A stretch of DNA of 32,933 bases from Candidatus Bathyarchaeota archaeon (GTDB taxonomy: Archaea; Thermoproteota; Bathyarchaeia; Bathyarchaeales; Bathycorpusculaceae), in contig JACAEK010000007.1 of NCBI GenBank assembly GCA_013388895.1, positions 1-32,933 on the forward strand, read 5' to 3'. The position numbers and the translations under genes are program-made. The notes below the pieces were generated by a model. That model was not told the DNA's origin, searched no databases, and was given only the letters and a program-made list of their open reading frames with translations. This document shows, in pieces, positions 7,924 through 16,381 of the stretch. Each line of letters begins with the position of its first letter. The stretch's first letter is position 1.

Positions 7924-9465
7924 ACGAGCAAGCCTGTCAAAATCACCGATACCACTTTCCGTGATGCGCATCAATCATTGATGGCTACGCGAATGCGCAC
8001 TGACACAATGCTTCCCATAGCCGAGAAAATAGATCAAGTGGGCTTCTTTTCGTTGGAAATGTGGGGAGGCGCAACATTCGACGTGGCAATTCGCTACTTA
8101 GCCGAAGATCCATGGGAACGGATACGCACACTAAAACGCCACATAAAAAAGACGCCTTTCCAAATGTTACTACGAGGACAGAATGTCGTTGGCTACCGCA
8201 ACTATCCAGACGACGTAGTCACGAAATTCGTCGAAAAAGCCGCTGAAGATGGCATAGACATTTTCCGTGTCTTCGACGCACTAAACGACATTCGCAACAT
8301 GGAAACCGCCATAAAAAAAGTTAAAAAAGTAGACAAACACGCTCAGGGAACAATCTGCTACACGATTAGTCCCGTCCACACAACGAAATATTACGTGAAA
8401 GTTGCCAAACAACTAGCAGAATTAGATTGCGATTCCATATGCATCAAAGATATGGCTGGGATGCTCGCACCTCAATCAGCTTACGAACTAATAACTGCCC
8501 TAAAAAAAGAAGTAGGCTTACCCGTGCATTTGCATTCACACAGTACAAGCGGCATGGTCATGATGACCTACCTACGCGCATGCGATGCAGGCGTAGACAT
8601 AGTCGACACAGCTTTTTCGCCTTTGGCTTGGGGCACTTCGCAACCTCCAGTCGAATCAGTTGTAGCTGCATTGAAAGGCACGCCGTACGATCCAGGCTTA
8701 GATTTGGAACTTCTAGACGAAATTGCCGAATATTTCCGTGAACTGCGCGAAAAATACTATGACCAATTAAGACTTATTGACTCAAAATCTGAAAGGGTTG
8801 ATGCGTCTATAATAATTCATCAGATTCCCGGCGGAATGTTCTCTAATCTTCTTGAACAGTTGAAAGAGCAAAAGGCGCTTCATCGATTGAAAGAGGTTCT
8901 GGAAGAGGTTCCTAAAGTTAGAAAAGAGTTGGGGTATCCGCCGTTGGTTACGCCTACGAGCCAGCTTGTGGGAATACAAGCCGTTTTTAACGTTATTTCT
9001 GGAAAGCGCTACAGCATCGTGCCAAAAGAGATAAAGGACTACGTGAAGGGTTTGTATGGAAAGCCGCCAGCTCCCATCGACCCAAAAGTGAAAAAGAAAA
9101 TTATAGGCGATGAAAAGCCAATAACAGGACGTCCAGCCAACCTTCTAAAGCCAGTACTTAACAAGATACCAGACGAAGTGAAGCCATACATTGAAAGTGA
9201 GGAGGACAAGCTGACCTATGCGCTGTTTCCACAGGTCGCCTTAGAATTCTTCAAGAAAAGAAAAGTCAAAAGGGAAGACGCTAAAACTGGAATTGCACCC
9301 GAGAAAGTTGCAGTGCTTGAAGAAATTGCCGCGGTTTCTGTGGCAGTTGCAGCATACCTAAAAAGTCCACAAGGCGCTAAAGCCCTAGTACTATCAAAGG
9401 CAAAAGGCACAGCATCGACTTGGGTTTCAACTGGTCGCCAAAACCTAGCAGAATATGGTGTATAA
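7924..9465 (+). CDS. pycB: PycB / oxaloacetate decarboxylase alpha / transcarboxylase 5S-type carboxyltransferase, with no canonical start codon
   Basis: A TIM-barrel carboxyltransferase that moves carboxyl between biotin and pyruvate/oxaloacetate. The coding similarity begins at SKPVKITDTTFRDAHQS, whose DTTFRD carries a metal-ligand Asp and which cannot be dispensable. The first in-frame TTG (7978) and ATG (7981) lie after it. No ATG, GTG or TTG exists in any plus frame between 7906 and 7960. ACG 7924 is one base from ATG and follows GGGAGGGG, so I use it provisionally (513 residues). Other motifs are CIKDMAG with the carboxylated Lys (about 175) and the metal site HLHSH (about 202-206), then the PYC/OADA-type C-terminal domain. 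There is no fused biotinyl domain; the carrier is the next gene. Confidence 0.9.
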   Translation, partial: TSKPVKITDTTFRDAHQSLMATRMRTDTMLPIAEKIDQVGFFSLEMWGGATFDVAIRYLAEDPWERIRTLKRHIKKTPFQMLLRGQNVVGYRNYPDDVVTKFVEKAAEDGIDIFRVFDALNDIRNMETAIKKVKKVDKHAQGTICYTISPVHTTKYYVKVAKQLAELDCDSICIKDMAGMLAPQSAYELITALKKEVGLPVHLHSHSTSGMVMMTYLRACDAGVDIVDTAFSPLAWGTSQPPVESVVAALKGTPYDPGLDLELLDEIAEYFRELREKYYDQLRLIDSKSERVDASIIIHQIPGGMFSNLLEQLKEQKALHRLKEVLEEVPKVRKELGYPPLVTPTSQLVGIQAVFNVISGKRYSIVPKEIKDYVKGLYGKPPAPIDPKVKKKIIGDEKPITGRPANLLKPVLNKIPDEVKPYIESEEDKLTYALFPQVALEFFKKRKVKREDAKTGIAPEKVAVLEEIAAVSVAVAAYLKSPQGAKALVLSKAKGTASTWVSTGRQNLAEYGV

Positions 9466-9473
9466 AATTGCCA

Positions 9474-10022
9474 ATGTACGAAATTTTCATCGATGGCAAA
9501 CTTAGAAAAATCGAATTAACAAAGACTGGCGAAACCTCTTTCACAGTGAAGGTGGACAACAAACCTGTAAACGTTGACTTATCAGTAGAGAAACCAAACT
9601 TGGAAACAACATTCGCAATAAATGTTGAGGGCAAAACATACCAGGTGGAATTGCCCAAAATCGACCGAGACAAACCTTTCATCATCAAAGTCGAAGACGC
9701 CACTTTCAATGCTGAAGTGAAAACGCCCGTAAGCAAGCCTGCATTAACGATTTTTGAGCCAATCACGTCAGTTCCCACAAAAAAAGTCGCAGCACCAAAA
9801 CAGGCGGTTGAAGGGGCTGTAGTGGCGCCAATGACAGGCAGAATTCTATCAGTAAAAGTAAAAAAAGGCGACCAAGTGGAAGCGGGGCAAACCTTGTGCA
9901 TTCTCGAAGCTATGAAAATGGAGAACGAAATTGCAGCACCTAAAGCTGGAACAGTCAGAGAAGTTCATGCTTCGGAAGGCTCTTCAGTAAGTGAAGGCGA
10001 ACCCCTCTTCATACTCGACTAG
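9474..10022 (+). CDS. Biotin carboxyl carrier protein (BCCP / transcarboxylase 1.3S-type)
   Basis: A 182-residue carrier starting [15 protein letters not shown], with an N-terminal beta-rich region, a Pro/Lys/Ala linker around residues 95-110 and a C-terminal biotinyl domain. The biotin attachment motif is EAMKMENE with Lys148; GAVVAPMTG and the repeated [19 protein letters not shown] halves of the barrel are visible. It follows pycB after 8 nt and is almost certainly co-transcribed with it. Biotin would be attached by the ligase at 2989-3765. An in-frame TTG at 9468 is an alternative start. Its TAG overlaps the stop of the convergent mutase gene (CTAG, 10019-10022). Confidence 0.93.
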   Translation: MYEIFIDGKLRKIELTKTGETSFTVKVDNKPVNVDLSVEKPNLETTFAINVEGKTYQVELPKIDRDKPFIIKVEDATFNAEVKTPVSKPALTIFEPITSVPTKKVAAPKQAVEGAVVAPMTGRILSVKVKKGDQVEAGQTLCILEAMKMENEIAAPKAGTVREVHASEGSSVSEGEPLFILD

Positions 10023-11701
10023 AAAATGGAAGGCGGTTTATACTCGCCGAACACTTCCCGCAAAGCATTGCATACTTCGCCTAAAGTGACATATTCTTTC
10101 ACTGCTTGAAGTATGAAGGGCATAAGATTCACATTTTCCTTTTCAGCAGCCTTGTGCAGGTTGTCTAACGCATTTTCGACTTTGGCCTTGTTTCTTCCTC
10201 GTTTTATTTGGTTTAAGCGTTCAACAAGTGTCTTTTCGATTTTAGGGTCTACCTTAAGAATTGTCATTGGAACCTCCTCTTCTGTCACGAATTCGTTCAC
10301 GCCCACAATCGTTCGTTTTTTGGCTTCAACTTCTTTCTGAAAGCAGTAGGCACTTTCCACGATTTCACGTTGCATAAAACCCTTCTCGATGGCAGCAACT
10401 GCTCCACCCATATCATCGATTTTCTCGATATATTCCGTAGCTTTCTCTTCGATCTGACTTGTTAAATATTCCAAGTAATAGGAGCCAGCAAGTGGGTCGA
10501 TGGTATCGACTACGCCGCTTTCGTAAGCAATTGTTTGCTGAGTTCTGAGGGCAATTGTCACGGCGTGCTCGCTTGGCAAAGCGTAAGCCTCATCAAACGA
10601 GTTTGTATGCAACGATTGAGTTCCGCCTAAAACGCTTGCCAACGCTTGAAGAGTTGTTCTGACAATGTTGTTGTAGGGTTGCTGAGCCGTAAGCAAGACA
10701 CCTGAAGTTTGTGTGTGAAAACGTAACATCCAAGAAGTAGAATTCTTAGCCTTAAAATGTTCTCGCATTATCTTCGCCCACAACTTTCTTGCAGCTCTGA
10801 ACTTGGCTATTTCTTCAAGGAAATTGTTGTGCGCTGCAAAAAAGAAGGATAATCTACCTGCGAATTTGTCTAAGTCTAAGCCTCTATCTATGGCTGCTTG
10901 GACGTAGGCGATTGCGTTTGCAAGTGTGAAGGCAACTTCTTGGACGGCTGTGGCGCCTGCTTCGCGTATGTGGTAGCCGCTTACGCTTATGGTGTTCCAC
11001 TGCGGCATGTGCTGCGAACAATATTCAAAGATGTCGGTGACCATTCTCATGGAAGGTTTAGGTGGGTAAATGTACATGCCTCTAGCCACGTATTCTTTCA
11101 AAATGTCGTTTTGAACTGTGCCGCCAAGCTTAGCCTGTTCCACGCCTTGTTTCTGTCCAACTGCAACGTACGTGGCAAGCAAAACGTTTGCTGGAGCATT
11201 AATCGTCATTGAAGTAGTAACGTTATCCAGTGGTATTCCGCTGAAAAGAATCTCCATGTCACGCAGAGTGCTGGCGCTTACGCCTACCTTTCCAACTTCG
11301 CCAACAGCCATTGAATGGTCGCAGTCATAGCCTACATGTGTTGGAAAATCGAACGCTACACTTAAGCCCGTTTGCCCGTGCTCCAGCAAATACTTGAAGC
11401 GTTGATTCGTTTGCTCAGCCGTGCCGAAGCCCGCATACTGCCTCATAGTCCACAACCGTGCACGATACATTGTTGGATAGACTCCGCGTGTAAGCGGATA
11501 TTCGCCTGGAAACCCCAAATCACGTAAATAGTCAAAATCAGCAATGTCCGACGGTGTGTAGATGCGGCTTACTGGAACGCTAGAGCTAGTGGAGAATTCG
11601 CCTTTTTCTGGAAGTTTTTCAAAGCTTTTCAGAACAGTTTCTTTCTCCCACTTTTCTTTCTCTAGCTTAATTTCTTCCAGTTTCCGTTTGTCAAACGTCA
11701 T
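10019..11701 (-). CDS. mcmA: Methylmalonyl-CoA mutase, large (catalytic) subunit
   Basis: A 560-residue TIM-barrel chain that interconverts (R)-methylmalonyl-CoA and succinyl-CoA with adenosylcobalamin. Residues known from the Propionibacterium enzyme fall at the same numbers here: Tyr89 (MRQYAGF), Arg207 (KEYVARGMY), Tyr243 and His244 ([10 protein letters not shown]). Tyr89 with Arg207 marks methylmalonyl-CoA specificity rather than isobutyryl-CoA mutase, which has Phe and Gln. The B12-binding domain is absent, as is usual when it is a separate small-subunit gene, and that gene is not in this window. I chose the ATG after an AGGTG site over the GTG 9 nt upstream. It is convergent with the biotin carrier. 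Confidence 0.95.
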   Translation of the reverse strand: MTFDKRKLEEIKLEKEKWEKETVLKSFEKLPEKGEFSTSSSVPVSRIYTPSDIADFDYLRDLGFPGEYPLTRGVYPTMYRARLWTMRQYAGFGTAEQTNQRFKYLLEHGQTGLSVAFDFPTHVGYDCDHSMAVGEVGKVGVSASTLRDMEILFSGIPLDNVTTSMTINAPANVLLATYVAVGQKQGVEQAKLGGTVQNDILKEYVARGMYIYPPKPSMRMVTDIFEYCSQHMPQWNTISVSGYHIREAGATAVQEVAFTLANAIAYVQAAIDRGLDLDKFAGRLSFFFAAHNNFLEEIAKFRAARKLWAKIMREHFKAKNSTSWMLRFHTQTSGVLLTAQQPYNNIVRTTLQALASVLGGTQSLHTNSFDEAYALPSEHAVTIALRTQQTIAYESGVVDTIDPLAGSYYLEYLTSQIEEKATEYIEKIDDMGGAVAAIEKGFMQREIVESAYCFQKEVEAKKRTIVGVNEFVTEEEVPMTILKVDPKIEKTLVERLNQIKRGRNKAKVENALDNLHKAAEKENVNLMPFILQAVKEYVTLGEVCNALREVFGEYKPPSIF

Positions 11702-11758
11702 TGAAGGCACCTAGAAACTAGACTGTGTGAGAAACATAAAAGAATTGCCAAAGAGCTA

Positions 11759-12529
11759 TTACAGTTTTTTGCCTGTGATGCAGAATCCTCTCTTTTCCAG
11801 TTGCTCAAGCAGTTCTTTTGATTTGGGATACCATTGTCCCCATTTTCTGCAAATATGCTCTGTCCAACAGTAATTTTCGTACGTGAATGTTTCTTGGCGA
11901 TTCTTCTCCAACGGTATTTTCGCATTCAACTTACGATAATAGTCTTGGGCAAGATAGCCTTCATCCATCTGCTTCATGGCTTCTGAAATCATGTCATCGC
12001 TCAACTCGGGATATTTATCTTCAAACAGCGTGAACTCCATTGGATAGCGGGGTCGCGGTGGCGGATTCTCAGCTGGATAGCCCATCACCAATTGCACAAG
12101 CGGAAACACATGTTTCGGCAAATTATACTCCTCAGCAATCTTGTCTGCTCTGTACATTGCACTTCCCAAGAAACAGCTTCCAAGTCCCAAGCTTCTTCCT
12201 GCGACGACCATGTTTTGCGCCATCAAAGCCGCATCTTGAATGCCAAACATCAAAAGCGTTAAGTCGTTTGTAGTTATTTGCCAATTTCTCTTAGCCATAA
12301 TACGCTCGAATTTATGGACGTCAACGCAAATGGTGAAGAGAAGCGGTGCTTTCCAAGGGTTTCGCTTTCTGTTCCGTGATAATACTACGCTGTATAGCTG
12401 CGAAGCAAAAGGGGCTTGTTGACCTGCCCTAACAATTGTTTTTAAGACTTCTTCTGGAGGTGTTTCATCCGTGTATTTTCGAATAGACTTGTGTTCAAGC
12501 AGAGTCCGAATAACTGTGTTGCTCCTCAT
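11759..12529 (-). CDS. Nitroreductase-family flavoprotein
   Basis: A 256-residue FMN-dependent oxidoreductase. The N-terminus has the family pattern HKSIRKYTDETPPEEVLKTIVRAGQQAP (FMN-binding RxY). The middle carries DAALMAQNMVVAGRSLGLGSCFLG and the C-terminal half LVQLVMGYPAENPPPRPR, typical of the NfsA/FRP-type branch. It would use NAD(P)H to reduce a small organic acceptor; the natural substrate is unknown. The start ATG has a good GGAGAT site. It is followed on the same strand by the mutase after about 57 nt, so they may share a transcript. Confidence 0.88.
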   Translation of the reverse strand: MRSNTVIRTLLEHKSIRKYTDETPPEEVLKTIVRAGQQAPFASQLYSVVLSRNRKRNPWKAPLLFTICVDVHKFERIMAKRNWQITTNDLTLLMFGIQDAALMAQNMVVAGRSLGLGSCFLGSAMYRADKIAEEYNLPKHVFPLVQLVMGYPAENPPPRPRYPMEFTLFEDKYPELSDDMISEAMKQMDEGYLAQDYYRKLNAKIPLEKNRQETFTYENYCWTEHICRKWGQWYPKSKELLEQLEKRGFCITGKKL

Positions 12530-12618
12530 GAATCTCCTTCCGATAATTTCATTGTAGAGATGAAATATAGTAAGATATAGGTTTTGATATGTACGGCGCT
12601 AGGAATAGTTGGAGACGT

Positions 12619-12721
12619 TTACTTCTGTCGTCTTTTGGCTAAAGTTATGAGCTTGTCTGTCAATTCCCTGCATTCTTTTATGCCTTCTTTATTGTTCAAG
12701 ATTGGGCGGTGAACTGTGACG
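12619..12721 (-). pseudogene. Out-of-frame C-terminal remainder of the iron-sulfur flavoprotein gene
   Basis: Read one base out of phase with the upstream ORF, this stretch gives TVHRPILNNKEGIKECRELT and then a basic helix ending LAKRRQK, the kind of tail the flavoprotein family has. A TAG in this frame at 12725-12727 limits where the shift can lie. It is annotated separately because it is not translated with the main ORF as the sequence stands. Confidence 0.65.
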
Positions 12722-13201
12722 CACTAGCTTAAATCCTAAACCTTTTAGGTCATCAACAACTTCGGATAAGATCTGTCCGCCGATTCTTCCTGTACCAGAT
12801 ACGAAGAAAATGCAGAAGGGTTTATTCCTCTGAAAAAGCTTATAGTCAGGATTCTTTAGAGCACCAACATAGCCCATAAACTTCCGCATATGTTCTATCG
12901 TAGCTAGTCTTTCTAGAAAAGATAGGAATCTTGAGGAAAAGAAAAGATATTTCGGAAGGGCGAGTATTATCCCGTCTGCTCTTTTCATCTTTTCAAAAAT
13001 CTGGTTAAAATCATCAGTTAAAACACAATCTTCGTCTATGCATTTTTCACAAAGGTCACAGAAGTCTATCCTTTTCTCAGCTAACTGAATTATTTCATAA
13101 TCCATTTTTGTCGAGTCAAGCACGTTTTTTGTCAACAAATAGGAATTTGCATTTTTTCGATGAGAGCCTATTATTGCCAAAAGTTTTGCCTTAGATTTCA
13201 T
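12689..13201 (-). CDS. Iron-sulfur flavoprotein / NADPH-dependent FMN reductase family (frameshifted near its 3' end)
   Basis: A 170-residue flavodoxin-fold protein with the FMN-binding start LLAIIGSHRKNANSYLL and the compact cysteine motif C48-x2-C51-x2-C54-x4-C59 (FCDLCEKCIDEDC), which in the Isf family binds a [4Fe-4S] cluster that passes electrons to FMN. The reading frame ends early at TAA 12689. In the other frame the text continues as a sensible family C-terminus (TVHRPILNNKEGIKECRELT...) to a stop at 12619, so one base too many lies around 12690-12722. Either the gene is a recent pseudogene or the base is a sequencing error. Upstream lies a divergent MoaD-like gene. Confidence 0.82.
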   Translation of the reverse strand: MKSKAKLLAIIGSHRKNANSYLLTKNVLDSTKMDYEIIQLAEKRIDFCDLCEKCIDEDCVLTDDFNQIFEKMKRADGIILALPKYLFFSSRFLSFLERLATIEHMRKFMGYVGALKNPDYKLFQRNKPFCIFFVSGTGRIGGQILSEVVDDLKGLGFKLVRHSSPPNLEQ

Positions 13202-13315
13202 AATAGCACATGAAGTAGATTATTATTTTAAACTATTGGCTTCTTGGAGAGTAACTGAAATGGATAAATATTCAGTCTGAATCTAAAATATTCAGGATGT
13301 ATAGGTGCCACGGTT

Positions 13316-13606
13316 TTGAAGGTTAAAGTCGAATACATGGGTCACATAAGAAACATCATCGGCAGTGTGCGAGAGGAAGAAATCGAAATCCACGATAAAG
13401 CCTCAATCGCCGACTTGCTGATTGTTCTTTCTGAAAAGTATGGTGAACCCTTCAAAAAAGCTATTTTCGAATCGAGAGGCACGGATGTAAAATCAAACTA
13501 CATAATCACAGTTAACGGTTATCTGCTCAACCAGTTAAAAGGCGTGGAGACCAAACTCAAAGATGGCGACCACGTGACTCTCTTGCCAATTGTAAGCGGC
13601 GGCTAA
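13316..13606 (+). CDS. MoaD/ThiS-family ubiquitin-like sulfur carrier
   Basis: A 96-residue beta-grasp protein ending in Gly-Gly (LLPIVSGG), the C-terminus that is adenylated and thiocarboxylated by MoeB/E1-like enzymes. It fits a small archaeal modifier protein (SAMP) or the small subunit of molybdopterin synthase; the sequence does not decide between them. The core KVEYMGHIRNIIGSVREEEIEI and the GDHVTLLP strand are typical. It starts at TTG, 9 nt after AGGTG. No molybdenum-cofactor genes are nearby. Its TAA overlaps the stop of the convergent ABC permease by 4 nt. Confidence 0.87.
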   Translation: MKVKVEYMGHIRNIIGSVREEEIEIHDKASIADLLIVLSEKYGEPFKKAIFESRGTDVKSNYIITVNGYLLNQLKGVETKLKDGDHVTLLPIVSGG

Positions 13607-14457
13607 TACTCTTCTTTTCTGTCGATGAGCCCGTCTTTTCTGGCTTTATGTTCAGCTATTTTGAAAACACCTAATCCCAAAATCACGGCTCCAACAGTCG
13701 TCAAAACCAAATACAGCAAGTTTGTTTGAACATCGAATCCAGCTTGATGCAGAATAGCGAATCTTATTCCTCTGAGAAAATAGGTTATGGGCAAAGCGTT
13801 TGTGATGGCTTGACCCCAAGACGGAAGTATTTCTGGCAGAAAAACTACTCCTCCGAATAGGTAAAGCGTGCCCGAAACGTATTCCGTCAACATGAACTGA
13901 ACTCTTGATGTCATAATGTTTATTCCACACAACATGAAGCCCAACGCCAGAAAACAAAACATGCCAATGAACAAGCTTAAAGCCAATAGCGGAAAATCGA
14001 TTCCCCACCAGTTGATTGACATCTGCACTCCCAACAAGACTTGGAAAATGAGCAGCCCAAAACCTAAAGTCAGAATCAGCGACACAGTTGCATTTAACAC
14101 TCCGTTTAAGGCTCTTCCAAGAATATACCATCTCAATGAGCCCGGTGTCAGATAAATATGCCTCAGCACTTCGTAGTGGGATCTGTCTTCGTGAATCAGA
14201 ATGCTCATGCTCATCATTATCTGCACGACGTAAATGAAGAAACTGTTTCCAATGAACATGAATGCGAAATAATCTGGATTAAACGTTCCAGCAACACCGC
14301 TACCTATTAAGAAAATGAATCCTACTATTAGCAAGCCAGCAAGCGGGCGAATAAGATAGTAGATAGCAAATACTAATGGGTCTGCCCAGTTTGTGTCAAT
14401 TTTCCAGCCAAGCCAAATCGCCTGCTTCACAGTACGCAAGATGGTGCTTACTGCCAT
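13603..14457 (-). CDS. ABC-2-type exporter permease
   Basis: A membrane protein of about 284 residues with roughly six hydrophobic segments and the ABC-2 features RPLAGLLIVGF, LRHIYLTPGSLRWYILGR and LPEILPSWGQAITNALPITYFLRGIR near the C-terminus. It is the third gene of an ATPase-permease-permease operon on the minus strand. I chose ATG 14457, which lies within the last codons of the preceding gene and follows GGGGAGG; the longer ORF upstream has no membrane-protein character. The substrate is unknown; the class exports drugs, lipids or polysaccharides. Confidence 0.87.
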   Translation of the reverse strand: MAVSTILRTVKQAIWLGWKIDTNWADPLVFAIYYLIRPLAGLLIVGFIFLIGSGVAGTFNPDYFAFMFIGNSFFIYVVQIMMSMSILIHEDRSHYEVLRHIYLTPGSLRWYILGRALNGVLNATVSLILTLGFGLLIFQVLLGVQMSINWWGIDFPLLALSLFIGMFCFLALGFMLCGINIMTSRVQFMLTEYVSGTLYLFGGVVFLPEILPSWGQAITNALPITYFLRGIRFAILHQAGFDVQTNLLYLVLTTVGAVILGLGVFKIAEHKARKDGLIDRKEEY

Positions 14458-15257
14458 CTCAGCGTCAGCCTCCCCTCTTTCTTGCCCAAGTTCTCCATGT
14501 AATTCAGAGCGAACTTGGCCAATGGCAGCAGAATCAAGATGAAGACCACTAGCACAGCCACATTTAGCCAAATGTCCGCTATACCTTCACCCAGAATAAT
14601 GACTCTTCTTATACCGTCTAATCCAAACGTTAACGGAATCAGCGACGCCACAAGCTGAACCACAAAAGGCAACTGATTAACTGGAAAATAAAGCCCAGAG
14701 AACAAATAAACAGGTTCTTGCAGCAAACTTGCAGTGTGCCAAGCCTCTCTACCATACAACATGAATAACGATGCAAATAACATGCCCAACGCATACAAAG
14801 CAATAATCGTCAGGAAGAACATAAGCAAAGCAGTCAAAGGCTCTTGTAATGCGAATGGAACTTGGAAAATCAGTGCTCCAGCAACGAGAATTGCAACAGC
14901 TCTCAAAGTTGTGTTTACAATTCCGCCTAAAGCCATTCCCAATAGAATCGCCATTCTGGATATGGGCGCAACCAAATAGACTTCCAAGCTTCCAGTCTCT
15001 TTCTCCCAGTAAAACTGTGCAGACATGTTCCACAAAACATTTGACCAAAACGCAACCATAGTGCCGCCAATAATGACAAAACCACCATACTCGGGTGGTG
15101 CATTTAGCATCTTATATAGGTAAACATATGCGCTCAGAGTTAACATTGGGATTATTAGTTCTGCGATGAGCCATTCGGGTTCGCGGTTGCCTCCTTTAAC
15201 CCTAACCCAAAGCCTCGCATAGACAACTTTCAAGTTTCGGATTAGTTGCTCACGCAC
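14448..15257 (-). CDS. ABC-2-type exporter permease
   Basis: A permease of about 269 residues with about six transmembrane segments and the typical ABC-2 pattern WEKETGSLEVYLVAPISRMAI in the first cytoplasmic loop, followed by LQEPVYLFSGLYFPVNQLPF and ASLIPLTFGLDGIRRVIILG. It pairs with the neighbouring permease to form a heterodimeric channel driven by the upstream ATPase. I chose GTG 15257, which overlaps the ATPase stop by 8 nt and has GGAGAGG upstream; the ORF could begin at 15296 but would then overlap by 47 nt. Confidence 0.87.
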   Translation of the reverse strand: MREQLIRNLKVVYARLWVRVKGGNREPEWLIAELIIPMLTLSAYVYLYKMLNAPPEYGGFVIIGGTMVAFWSNVLWNMSAQFYWEKETGSLEVYLVAPISRMAILLGMALGGIVNTTLRAVAILVAGALIFQVPFALQEPLTALLMFFLTIIALYALGMLFASLFMLYGREAWHTASLLQEPVYLFSGLYFPVNQLPFVVQLVASLIPLTFGLDGIRRVIILGEGIADIWLNVAVLVVFILILLPLAKFALNYMENLGKKEGRLTLRWQ

Positions 15258-16242
15258 TGGTAGACGCCTCTCCTTCTTCAAAACCTCGACCCACAAGGCT
15301 AATGTAAACGTCTTCCAAAGTGGGTTCTGCTTTGCTAACTGACAGAATCTTCAGTTTTTCAAGTTGTCTCATTATTTTTGCGAAAGCTGTTTCGTTGTCT
15401 ACCATAATTTTAAGCGTAGTCGTGCCTGTTTGAATGTTACGAGTCTGCGAATATCCGATTACGTCTGCCATTTTATCTATAAAACCAAAATCTGCCTGAA
15501 CCGACGCAATCTCAACCCTCATAATTTGTTTTTGTTTAAGATTTTCCTTAAGCGTGCTGGGGCTGTCGCAGGCCAAGATTCTCCCACGGTCGATTATGGC
15601 TACGCGGTCGCACATCTCATCTGCTTCAGCCATGTAATGCGTCGTTAAGAGAACAGTGCCCTTAGCTTCCTTTTTCGCCCAATCCACAATATAGCTTCGC
15701 AGTTTCTTAGCGGTCAACACGTCCAATCCCAAAGTCGGCTCATCCAAAAACAGAATATTTGGACCGCTCAACAAACCTCTAGCAAGATTCAACCGTTGCC
15801 TGTACCCAGTTGAAAGTTTGGCCATTCGCGTATTTGCATACTCTTCAAAGTCTAAATCTGCCATCAAACGCTTAATCTTCTCTCTAGCAGCTGTAGAGGA
15901 TAAGCCATAAAGCTGTGAGAAAAACCATAGATTTTCTCTAACCGACAATATCCCATAACCCGGTGTTTCGCCGCCTGAAACAAGACTTATGATTTTTCGA
16001 ACCCTATCCGGTTCCTTGATTACGTTGAATCCGCCAACGTATGCTTCGCCATTGGTGGGAAGCAGAAGTGTTGTCAAAATTTTGATAAATGTGGTTTTGC
16101 CTGCTCCATTCGGACCTAAAAGTCCAAAGATTTCTCTTTCCTCAATCGAAAGCGAAACTTTGTCCAGAGCCTTCACTGTCTCGTTTTTGCTTTTGAATAT
16201 TCTTGTTAAGTCTCTGGTTTCAATTGAATGTGGCAATTTCAT
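15250..16242 (-). CDS. ABC transporter ATPase (DrrA/daunorubicin-resistance type)
   Basis: A 330-residue ATPase. It shows Walker A GPNGAGKT (43-50), signature LSTGYRQR (143-150, with ST in place of the usual SG), Walker B ILFLDEP (163-169), and the H-loop TTHYMAEADEMCDRVAII. The C-terminal 80-residue extension with LEDVYISLVGRG is typical of the DrrA/CcmA exporter group. It is the first gene of a three-gene exporter operon on the minus strand. ATG 16242 is preferred; GTG 16248 is an alternative. The cargo is unknown. Confidence 0.94.
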   Translation of the reverse strand: MKLPHSIETRDLTRIFKSKNETVKALDKVSLSIEEREIFGLLGPNGAGKTTFIKILTTLLLPTNGEAYVGGFNVIKEPDRVRKIISLVSGGETPGYGILSVRENLWFFSQLYGLSSTAAREKIKRLMADLDFEEYANTRMAKLSTGYRQRLNLARGLLSGPNILFLDEPTLGLDVLTAKKLRSYIVDWAKKEAKGTVLLTTHYMAEADEMCDRVAIIDRGRILACDSPSTLKENLKQKQIMRVEIASVQADFGFIDKMADVIGYSQTRNIQTGTTTLKIMVDNETAFAKIMRQLEKLKILSVSKAEPTLEDVYISLVGRGFEEGEASTSA

Positions 16243-16381
16243 AACCACGGGTTAACAAACAGAAAAAACCCACATAATTAAGAATTTCTGTTTAGTATAG
16301 AGCATAAAAAAACAATACGTCTTTTATTGCAAAATGTAATAAGCTAAACTATAACTTATGATTTCTTGAAAGGTGAATATC

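Noticed and set aside
9377-9901. 174-codon minus-strand ORF opposite the biotin carrier gene
   Set aside because: It lies antisense to a clear biotin carrier with the AMKM motif and is Ser/Thr/Val-rich shadow text.
12530-12618. Possible small gene between nitroreductase and flavoprotein genes
   Set aside because: No ORF with a start and ribosome-binding site; the downstream part is explained by the frameshifted flavoprotein tail.
14749-15048. 99-codon ORF within the ABC permease region
   Set aside because: Alternative frame of the permease; the permease frame has clear membrane segments and motifs.
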